A stretch of 64,000 bases of DNA from positions 1 to 64,000 of the forward strand of contig NZ_QVQH01000021.1 of assembly GCF_003428645.1 (NCBI RefSeq), written 5' to 3'. Made by a program: the position numbers and the translations under genes. The notes under the pieces were generated by a model. That model did no database searches. It saw only the letters and a program-made list of their open reading frames with translations, and was not told the DNA's origin. This document shows, in pieces, positions 46,749-53,770 of this stretch (position 1 is its first letter; each line of letters opens with the position of its first letter). This stretch comes from Geodermatophilus marinus. GTDB taxonomy: Bacteria; Actinomycetota; Actinomycetes; Mycobacteriales; Geodermatophilaceae.

Positions 46749-49634
46749 ATGCTGGTCCGCGTGCTCGGTCCGCTGGAGGTCGAGGTCGGGGCCGAGCGGA
46801 TCACGATCCCGGGGGAGCGGTCCCGCGCGCTCCTCGTCGCCCTGGTGCTCGCGCCGGGTACCGCCGTCCCGACCTCCCGGCTGGTCGACGCGCTGTGGCC
46901 CGGCGCCCCGCCGGAGGACCCGGCCAACGCGCTGCACCAGGCGGTGCGGCGGCTGCGGACCGCGCTGGGCCCGCTCGGTGGCCTGGTGCGCAACCGGGCG
47001 CCGGGCTACGAGCTCGCGGTCGACCCGGCGGCCGTCGACGCCGAGCGCTTCGAGGCCGCGTGCCGCGAGGCGCGCCGGGTCGGCACGGCCGACCCGGCCG
47101 CCGCCGTCCGCCTGCTCGAGGAGGCCCTGGCCCTCTGGCGCGGGCCGGCCTACGGGGAGTTCGCCGACGGGCTCGCCCGTGCCGCCGCCGTCCGGCTGGA
47201 GGAGCTGCGGACGACGGCCTGTGAGGAGCGCGCGGACCGGCTGCTGGCCGCCGGGGCGGTGGCCGACGCGGTCGCCGCGGCCCGGGACCTGGTCGAGCGC
47301 GAGCCGCTGCGCTCGCGTCCGGTCGAGGTGCTTGTGCAGGCGCTGGCCGCCGACGGGCGGCCCGCCGAGGCGGTCGAGGCCTACCACCGGCACCGCCGGC
47401 TGGTGGCCGACGAGCTGGGCATGGACCCGTCGCCCGAGCTCGGCGAGCTCGCGACGCGCGTGCTCCGCGGCGGCACCCGGCGGCCGGTGCCGCGCGACCC
47501 CGGGCCGTCCCGGGCGCTGCCGTGGCGGCCCGACGCGCTGCTCGGGCGGGAGGAGGACCTCGCCCTCGTGCGCGCCTGCCTGCGGACCCAGCAGCTGGTC
47601 ACCGTGGTCGGCCCGGGCGGGGTCGGCAAGACCCGCCTGGTGCTCGAGGTCGCGCACGAGCTGGCGGCCGGGGGGACGCGGGTGTGGTGGGTGGACCTGT
47701 CCACCGCGGACGCCGACCGCCTGGCCGACGTGGTCGCCGGTGCCCTGGGGACCGAGACGCCGCGCGGTCCGGACGCCGTCGGTGCGCTCGCCGCCACGCT
47801 GGGCGGGTTCCGCGGCGTCCTGTGCCTGGACAACGCCGAGACGGTCCTCGCGCCGCTGGCCCCCCTCGTGGAGCGCCTGCTCGCGACCGCGCCGGGCCTG
47901 ACCCTGCTGGCGACCAGCCGGGAGCGGCTCGAGGTGGCCCGCGAGCACGTCCACCTGCTGGCCCCGCTGCCCCTGCCCTCCGGCGCCGACCGCGGCAACC
48001 CCGCCGTCCGGTTGTTCCTCGACCGCGCGCCCGGGCTGGAGGCCGGGCGGCTCCCGGACGACGACGTCGAGGTCGTCGCCCTGATCTGCCGCCGCCTCGA
48101 CGGCCTCCCGCTGGCCATCGAGATCGGCGCCGCCCGCGCGCCCGCGCTGGGCCTGCACGGGTTCGCCGAGCGGCTGGACCGCGGGCTCGGGCTGCTCACC
48201 GGCGGCCGCCGGACGGCCGCGGAACGGCACCGCTCGGTGCGGGCGGTCGTGGACTGGTCCTTCGGGCTGCTCACCGACGAGGAGGCCCGGCTCCTCCTCC
48301 GGCTCGGCGTCTTCCCGGCGTCCTTCCCGCTGGACCGGGCCGAGGCCGTCTGCGGGGGCGACGGGGTGCCCGCGGAGGAGGTGGCCGGCCTGCTCGGCCG
48401 GCTGGTGGACAAGTCGCTGGTCCAGGCCGGCCGGGGCCGGTTCTGGCTGCTGGAGACCCTGCGCGCCTACGCGCGCGAGCGGTGCGACCCCGCGGAACGG
48501 GAGCTCCTCGCCCGGCGGCACGCGGAGGACGTCGCCGCCCGGCTGGCCGCGCTGGGCCCGCGGCTGGCCGGTCCCGACGAGGCGGAGGTCGCCGCCGCCG
48601 TCGCCGCGCTCGAACCGGACCTGCACGTCGCGTGGGCGCACGCCGTCCGGCACGACCGGGGGCTCGCGGTGCGGATGGCCGCCGACGTCATGGACTACGC
48701 CTACGTCCGCCAGCGGCTCGACCTGCTCGAGTGGGGGGCGACCGTGGCCGGGTGGGACGTCGAGCACCCCCGGCTGCCCGACGCCCTCGCGGCCGCCGCG
48801 GCCGCGGCCTGGGCGGTCGGCCGGATCGACGAGGCCGGCGAGCTCGCCCGCCGCGGCGTGGCGGCGGCCGGCGGTCCCGACACGCCGGCGGCGGGGCGGG
48901 CGGTCAACCAGTGCGCCTGCGTGGCGATGTTCCGCACGCGCGGCGAGGAGGCGGCCGGGCTGTTCCGCCTCCGGGCCCGGCTGCACCGGTCCGTCGGGGA
49001 GGACGTGATGGGCCTGCTCGGCGACCTCTCCGTCCACCAGGCGCTGACCTACGCCGGGCGGGCCGCCGAGGCGGTCGAGGCCCTCGGGCCCCTGCTGCAG
49101 GAGGCGCGGGAGCTCGGCAACCCCGGCGCCCTGTCCTGGGGGCACTACGTGCTGGGTGAGGCCCTGGCCGGGCTCGACCCGACCCGGGCGCTGGCCGCGT
49201 ACGCCGCGTGCATCGAGCACGGGACGCCGGTGGACAACCGGCTCTACGTGGTGCTCGCGCGGAGCTCGGCGGTCGCCCTGGTGGCCGTGCACCAGTCGCC
49301 GCGCGAGGCGGTCGCCGAGTTCGAGCGGGTGCTGGGGGAGTGGGAGGAGATCGGCAGCGAGCTGTCCCAGTGGTGGGTGCTGCAGAACCTGGCGATCTGC
49401 CTGACCCGGGCCGGCGCCTGGGCCGACGCCGCGCTGCTGGCCGGGGCGGTCTCGGCCAACACCGACCGGTTCCCGGCCTTCGTGCGGGGGGACGACGGGC
49501 CCGCCCGGGCGGTCGACGAGCTGGCGCGCCACCTCCCGGCGGCCGAGCTGGCGGCGCTGCTGGACGAGGGGAGCCGGCTGCCGATCGCGGCCGCCGCGGC
49601 GCACGCCCGCGCCGCCATCCGGCGGGCCGCCTGA
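46749..49634 (+). CDS. AfsR/SARP-like regulator: BTAD, NB-ARC ATPase and TPR domains
   Basis: The 961-residue protein has an OmpR-type winged helix (1-92), a bacterial transcriptional activation domain (about 95-245, ending VADELGMDPSPELGELATRV) and an NB-ARC-like ATPase. The ATPase carries Walker A GPGGVGKTR near 287 and an LCLDNAE Walker B. A helical TPR-like region follows to the end. This is the AfsR/GutR-type layout, an ATP-dependent activator often linked to secondary metabolism or stress. No biosynthetic cluster adjoins directly. It diverges from the hydrolase gene. Confidence 0.88.
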   Translation: MLVRVLGPLEVEVGAERITIPGERSRALLVALVLAPGTAVPTSRLVDALWPGAPPEDPANALHQAVRRLRTALGPLGGLVRNRAPGYELAVDPAAVDAERFEAACREARRVGTADPAAAVRLLEEALALWRGPAYGEFADGLARAAAVRLEELRTTACEERADRLLAAGAVADAVAAARDLVEREPLRSRPVEVLVQALAADGRPAEAVEAYHRHRRLVADELGMDPSPELGELATRVLRGGTRRPVPRDPGPSRALPWRPDALLGREEDLALVRACLRTQQLVTVVGPGGVGKTRLVLEVAHELAAGGTRVWWVDLSTADADRLADVVAGALGTETPRGPDAVGALAATLGGFRGVLCLDNAETVLAPLAPLVERLLATAPGLTLLATSRERLEVAREHVHLLAPLPLPSGADRGNPAVRLFLDRAPGLEAGRLPDDDVEVVALICRRLDGLPLAIEIGAARAPALGLHGFAERLDRGLGLLTGGRRTAAERHRSVRAVVDWSFGLLTDEEARLLLRLGVFPASFPLDRAEAVCGGDGVPAEEVAGLLGRLVDKSLVQAGRGRFWLLETLRAYARERCDPAERELLARRHAEDVAARLAALGPRLAGPDEAEVAAAVAALEPDLHVAWAHAVRHDRGLAVRMAADVMDYAYVRQRLDLLEWGATVAGWDVEHPRLPDALAAAAAAAWAVGRIDEAGELARRGVAAAGGPDTPAAGRAVNQCACVAMFRTRGEEAAGLFRLRARLHRSVGEDVMGLLGDLSVHQALTYAGRAAEAVEALGPLLQEARELGNPGALSWGHYVLGEALAGLDPTRALAAYAACIEHGTPVDNRLYVVLARSSAVALVAVHQSPREAVAEFERVLGEWEEIGSELSQWWVLQNLAICLTRAGAWADAALLAGAVSANTDRFPAFVRGDDGPARAVDELARHLPAAELAALLDEGSRLPIAAAAAHARAAIRRAA

Positions 49635-49744
49635 CGCCGGACCGGCCACGGCACCCGCCGGCTCCTGGCAAGCCTGCACCCTTGACGGCGTTCCGCGGGA
49701 ACGCCGAGTCTCCCGCTCCCGGCCCCGGGTCGCGGGAGGATGCC

Positions 49745-50245
49745 GTGGTGCCGAAGCGCGAACCGATCGACCGTGCGGCGCTGCGCCGTCACGCCCAGGT
49801 CGCCGTCCTCTCCGGCCTGGTCCGGGGGGACGACGTCGACGACCTCATGGCGGCGGTCGCGCCCAGCCACGTGCCCGGCCGGTTCAGCCCGGACGTCGCC
49901 CTGCTGGAGCTTGCCGCCACCGCGCTCGACCTCGCCTGCCCGGCCGGCGCCGAACCGCTCGGGTACGAGGGCCTGCGCGAGCGCCTCCTGCCGGAGGTGC
50001 CGTTCCGCGGCCGGGTCGAGCACCGCAACAGCCAATACGCCCTGTACGCCGTCGCCTGCATGCGCGGCGGCCTGCAGCCCGACCTGCTCGCCGACGCCGG
50101 CTGGTGGCAGGCGCCGCTGTGGCAGTACGCGGTCTTCGCCGTCGTCATCTACAGCCGGGCCGCGGCCGAGCGGCTGGCCGTGCCGGTGGCCGAGATCGCC
50201 CGGCGGACCGCCGCGCGGCATGCGGTCGAGCTGGAGGGGGTCTGA
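49745..50245 (+). CDS. Conserved hypothetical protein
   Basis: The 166-residue protein starts at GTG 49745, six bases after GGGAGG. It is mostly helical, with ALRRHAQVAVLSGLVRGDDV, LELAATALDLACPAG and a Trp-rich segment WWQAPLWQYAVFAVVIYSRA near 120-140. I recognise no domain. It has no signal peptide, and the hydrophobic stretch is too interrupted to be a confident membrane helix. It is monocistronic after the regulator. Confidence 0.6.
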   Translation: MVPKREPIDRAALRRHAQVAVLSGLVRGDDVDDLMAAVAPSHVPGRFSPDVALLELAATALDLACPAGAEPLGYEGLRERLLPEVPFRGRVEHRNSQYALYAVACMRGGLQPDLLADAGWWQAPLWQYAVFAVVIYSRAAAERLAVPVAEIARRTAARHAVELEGV

Positions 50246-50459
50246 CCTGCACCGGGCGTTGTCGGCCGGCCAGGAGACGTGAGCTCGGGCTGGATCGGAC
50301 GCCGGTCACCGCGGTGTCGCCGCCGGCCGGGAAAGCCGTCGGTACCCGCAGTTGCGCCGTCCCGATGGCAGACCCGGCGCTCGGCCGCGAGCCGCCTGGA
50401 GTCGAGATGGAGTTCCGATACCGTCCCGGCACCTACTGGAGCACGTCGCGGGGGACAGC

Positions 50460-51164
50460 ATGACCATGCCCGTACCACCACCAGCGCAGCCCGGCACGCA
50501 GCCCCCGGCGCAGCCGCGGACATGGCTCCGGTGGGCCATCCCGGTCGCCGCCCTGGTGGTGGGCATCGTGATCGGCGGCGCAGCAGGTGGTGGGGACCCG
50601 GCCAGCGACGGTGCGGGGATCGTCGCCGCTCGGTCCGAGGTGCGGGAGCTCGAGGAGCAGCTGGCGGCTGCCGAGGAGCGCGCGGATGCCGCGGAGGACC
50701 GAGCGGCTGCGGCGGACGCCGAGGCGCAGGTCGCATCGGCACCGGGCGTCACGCCGCCGCCCGCCCCGTCGTCCACGCCGGCCCCCTCGCCCGAGCCGAC
50801 GCCAGCCCCCGCTCCGGCGCCCGCCCCCGCTCCGGCCCCGGCACCACCACCCGCTCCGGCCCCGGCGGCCGACCTGACGGCAGGTCAGAGGAACGCACTC
50901 GATAAGGCCCGGGAGTACCTGTCGTTCACCGCTTTCTCCCGCTCCGGCTTGATCGGGCAGCTGGAGTTCGAGGGCTTCTCGACCGCCGACGCCACCTGGG
51001 CCGTCGACCACGCGGCCGTGGACTGGAACGCGCAGGCAGCCGAGAAGGCCGAGGAGTACCTGTCGTTCACGTCCTTCTCCCGCTCCGGGCTCGTCGACCA
51101 GCTGGTCTTCGAGGGCTTCACCCGCGAGCAGGCCGAGCACGGGGTCACTGCAGCCGGGTTCTGA
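50460..51164 (+). CDS. Membrane-anchored protein with two Ltp repeats
   Basis: The 234-residue protein has one transmembrane helix (about 24-43), a coiled coil (VRELEEQLAAAEERADAAED), a Pro/Ala spacer (about 100-140) and two C-terminal Ltp-type repeats. Each repeat reads about 45 residues: AREYLSFTAFSRSGLIGQLE and AEEYLSFTSFSRSGLVDQLV, followed by FEGF. The Ltp repeat is known from a superinfection-exclusion lipoprotein of phage TP-J34 and from many actinobacterial surface proteins. Exposure outside the cell is inferred. ATG at 50460. Confidence 0.8.
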   Translation: MTMPVPPPAQPGTQPPAQPRTWLRWAIPVAALVVGIVIGGAAGGGDPASDGAGIVAARSEVRELEEQLAAAEERADAAEDRAAAADAEAQVASAPGVTPPPAPSSTPAPSPEPTPAPAPAPAPAPAPAPPPAPAPAADLTAGQRNALDKAREYLSFTAFSRSGLIGQLEFEGFSTADATWAVDHAAVDWNAQAAEKAEEYLSFTSFSRSGLVDQLVFEGFTREQAEHGVTAAGF

Positions 51165-51342
51165 TCGGTGCCTGGCCGTTCGACCTGCACCGGCTCCTCC
51201 CCGGCGGTCGGGCCCCGAGCGGCGTGCCGCAGGACCCTTGCGGGGAGCGGCCGACGTGCCCGAGGGTCGTGGCCGGCGTGCCCGGCTGATCGGTCGCGCC
51301 GGACGTCCGAGGGCTGCGTCGTGCGATCAGGTGGTGTGCGGG

Positions 51343-51765
51343 ATGAACGGGAAGAGCTGCGCGTGCGACACGTCCGCCGACGTCCGCGTTCTCCTCGTCG
51401 ACGACCACCCGCTGGCGCGCAGGACGCTGACGGACGTGCTGTCCGAGGAGGACGGCCTCACCGTCGTCGGTGAGTGCGAGGACGGCTCGCAGGTGGTGGA
51501 GGCCGCCGCGCGCCTGCGACCCGACGTCGTGTTCATGGACCTCTCGATGCCGGTGATGGACGGGCTGGCGGCGACGCGGGCGCTGCGCGCGGCCCGGCCC
51601 GAGACCCGGGTCATCGTGCTGACCGCGGAGGGCGGTGAGGCGCGGGCCGAGGCCGTCGTCGCCGGAGCGCACGCGCTGGTCCCGAAGGGCACCCGCCTCG
51701 GTCCGCTGCTGCGCTGCCTGCGCACGGTGGCCGAGGGGGGTTCGGACTGCCCCTACTGCCTGTGA
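51343..51765 (+). CDS. Stand-alone receiver protein with N- and C-terminal cysteines
   Basis: The 140-residue protein is a single receiver domain with pocket residues D20-D21, phosphoacceptor D66 (VVFMDLSMP), T94 (VIVLTAE) and K115 (LVPKGTR). No output domain follows; the protein ends at SDCPYCL. Cysteines at 6 and 8 (SCACDT) and 136 and 139 (CPYC) flank the domain, a pattern I do not know from ordinary receivers. It may bind metal or respond to redox. ATG at 51343 is the start nearest the domain. No kinase is adjacent. Confidence 0.75.
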   Translation: MNGKSCACDTSADVRVLLVDDHPLARRTLTDVLSEEDGLTVVGECEDGSQVVEAAARLRPDVVFMDLSMPVMDGLAATRALRAARPETRVIVLTAEGGEARAEAVVAGAHALVPKGTRLGPLLRCLRTVAEGGSDCPYCL

Positions 51766-51835
51766 CCGGAGACGGCCGGGCCGATCGGCGGTCGACGGCC
51801 GGGCGGCGCGGAGCGGTCCGTGGTCTGATGCGCTC

Positions 51836-52600
51836 GTGGTCGGGCAGGACGAGCGGGCGCCGTTCGCGGGGGCGCTGGAACGGGCGCGGTCGGCCGCCTA
51901 CCCCGCCGGGCAGTACGTGGGGCAGGAGAGCTTCGTGCTCGCCGACGAGGTCCGCCGCCTGGCGGGCTCCGCCGGGATCGGCCCCGGCACCGCGGTGCTC
52001 GACCTGTGCTGCGGGGTCGCCGGGCCCGGCCGGCTGATCGCGGCGGAGACCGGCTGCGGCTACCTCGGCGTGGACCGCTCGGCCGCAGCGCTCCGCATCG
52101 CCCGCCGGCTGGCCGGCGACCTGCCCTGCCGCTTCGTGCAGGGGGACGTGCCACCGCTGCCCGACGGCCGGTTCGACGTCGTGCTTTTGCTGGAGACCCT
52201 GCTCGCCTTCCCCGACAAGGCGGCGCTGCTGCACGCGGTGGCCGGCGCGCTGGCGCCCGGTGGCCGCTTCGCCTGCACCGTCGAGGAGGGGCGCCCGCTC
52301 GACGCCGTGGAGCGGCGGCGGATGGCCGACGCCGACACCGTCTGGCCCGTCGAGCTGCCCCGGCTCGCGGCCCTGCTCGACGCGGCCGGGCTGGCGGTGA
52401 CCTGGCAGGAGGAGTGCACGGCCGCCCACCACGGGACGGCGGCGGCGCTGCTGGGCGCCTACCGCGCCGAGGAGGCCGGCATCGCCGCCCGGGTCGGGCC
52501 GCGGGCCGCGGCCGAGCTGGTCGCCGCGCACGAGCTGTGGGTGACCTGGCTCGGGACCGGCCGGGTGCGCAAGTTCGCCCTGGTGGCCGAGAAGCGGTGA
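51836..52600 (+). CDS. SAM-dependent methyltransferase, class I (first of pair)
   Basis: The 254-residue Rossmann methyltransferase has motif I AVLDLCCGVAGPGRLIA, motif II GYLGVDRSAAALRIARR and motif IV FDVVLLLETLLAFPD. LAPGGRFACTVEEG follows. The substrate is unknown. Its stop overlaps the start of a second methyltransferase in a GTGA, so the two are coupled. The pair precedes the GTP-cyclohydrolase-containing cluster and may belong to it. GTG at 51836 is chosen ahead of the first conserved helix; the exact start is uncertain. Confidence 0.8.
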   Translation: MVGQDERAPFAGALERARSAAYPAGQYVGQESFVLADEVRRLAGSAGIGPGTAVLDLCCGVAGPGRLIAAETGCGYLGVDRSAAALRIARRLAGDLPCRFVQGDVPPLPDGRFDVVLLLETLLAFPDKAALLHAVAGALAPGGRFACTVEEGRPLDAVERRRMADADTVWPVELPRLAALLDAAGLAVTWQEECTAAHHGTAAALLGAYRAEEAGIAARVGPRAAAELVAAHELWVTWLGTGRVRKFALVAEKR

Positions 52601-53490
52601 CCTACCCCTACACGCGCTACCTCGCCGCCAAGCGCACCGTGGACGACCGCGCCCTCAACCGCCGGGTGCTCGACGACCTCCGCGAGCTGGTGCCCGCGCA
52701 CCGGCCGCGGGTGCTCGAGGTCGGCGCGGGGCTCGGCACCATGGTCGCCCGCCTGGTGGAGTGGCGGGTCCTCGACGCCGGGGAGTACACCCTCCTGGAC
52801 GTCGACCGGCAGCTGCTGCAGGACTCCCGCGCCTGGCTCACCGCGTGGGCGGGGGGCCGCGGTCTGCCGGTCGACCCGCAGCCGGACGGGCTGCTCCTCG
52901 GCGACCTGCGGGTGCGGCTGGTCGAGGCCGAGCTCGGGGCCCACCTCGACGCCGGTCGCGGCGACCCGGTGGACGTCCTGGTCGCCCACGCGGTGCTGGA
53001 CGTGGTGGACGTCCCCGCCGTCCTGCCCGGGTTGCTGCGGCTGCTGGCCCCGGGCGGCGCCTACTGGTTCACCGTCACCTTCGACGGCGACACCATCTTC
53101 GCGCCGGACCACCCGGCCGACGACGACATGCTGGGGGCCTACCACGCGAGCATGGACGACCGCGTCCGGTACGGCCGGCCCGCCGGGGAGAGCCGGGCCG
53201 GGCGGCACCTGTTCCACCGGCTGCGCGACGCGGGGGCCCCGGTGCTGTCCTCGGGCTCGTCGGACTGGGTGGTGCACGCCGGCCCGGACGGGCGCTACCC
53301 GGGTGACGAGGCGTGGTTCCTGGACTTCGTCCTCGGCACGGTCGGGACCGCCCTGGCCGGCCGCGTGCCGCCGGCCACCCTCGCCGACTGGCTGGCCGCC
53401 CGCCGCCGCCAGCTGGCCGACGGCGACCTGGTCTACATCGCCCACCAGCTCGACGTCCTCGGCCGGGCGCCCGGCGCAGCCCCGGTCTGA
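52597..53490 (+). CDS. SAM-dependent methyltransferase-like protein (second of pair)
   Basis: The 297-residue protein begins TYPYTRYLAAKRTVDDRALN. It has motif I PRVLEVGAGLGTMVARLVEW, an acidic LLDVDRQLLQDSRAWL motif II, VDVLVAHAVLDVVDVPAVLP and LAPGGAYWFTVTFDGDTIF. This subtype with a long insertion (about 85-115) is found in actinobacterial biosynthetic loci; the methyl acceptor is unknown. It starts within the GTGA overlap of the preceding gene. A 280-base interval with small repeats follows before the next gene. Confidence 0.75.
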   Translation: MTYPYTRYLAAKRTVDDRALNRRVLDDLRELVPAHRPRVLEVGAGLGTMVARLVEWRVLDAGEYTLLDVDRQLLQDSRAWLTAWAGGRGLPVDPQPDGLLLGDLRVRLVEAELGAHLDAGRGDPVDVLVAHAVLDVVDVPAVLPGLLRLLAPGGAYWFTVTFDGDTIFAPDHPADDDMLGAYHASMDDRVRYGRPAGESRAGRHLFHRLRDAGAPVLSSGSSDWVVHAGPDGRYPGDEAWFLDFVLGTVGTALAGRVPPATLADWLAARRRQLADGDLVYIAHQLDVLGRAPGAAPV

Positions 53491-53612
53491 CCCCGCCCGA
53501 CTCGGGAGAGCAGCGCGGACACCGCCTGCAGCCGGACGCGGACGCTGCGGAGCCGACGCGTCGACCAGGGGTGGCCCGACCAGGCCCCGGGACGGGCGCT
53601 GGATCGGTCGGG

Positions 53613-53745
53613 CGCGATTCACTCAGCCTGGTGTTCACTGCACGTCAGATCTCAAGACACCTGCGATTCACTGCATCCGAGGTCCGAGGCACCCGAGAAG
53701 ACCTGGGTACCTGGGAAGACCGAAGCACCTGAGGTCCGAGGCACC
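53613..53745. repeat. Short imperfect repeats upstream of the phosphatidyltransferase gene
   Basis: GCGATTCACT occurs at 53613-53622 and 53663-53672. GAGGTCCGAGGCACC occurs at 53679-53693 and 53731-53745. The stretch between them repeats AAGACC and ACCTGGG. This region is less GC-rich than its surroundings and lies just before a GTG start, so it probably holds the promoter and possible regulator sites of the downstream operon. Confidence 0.45.
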
Positions 53746-53770
53746 TGACCGGTGCGGCGAGGGGGGCGCG

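Noticed and set aside
46323-49679. An 1,118-codon minus-strand open frame
   Set aside because: It is antisense to the AfsR-like regulator, whose domains are clear; the antisense product is Gly/Arg/Gln-rich noise.
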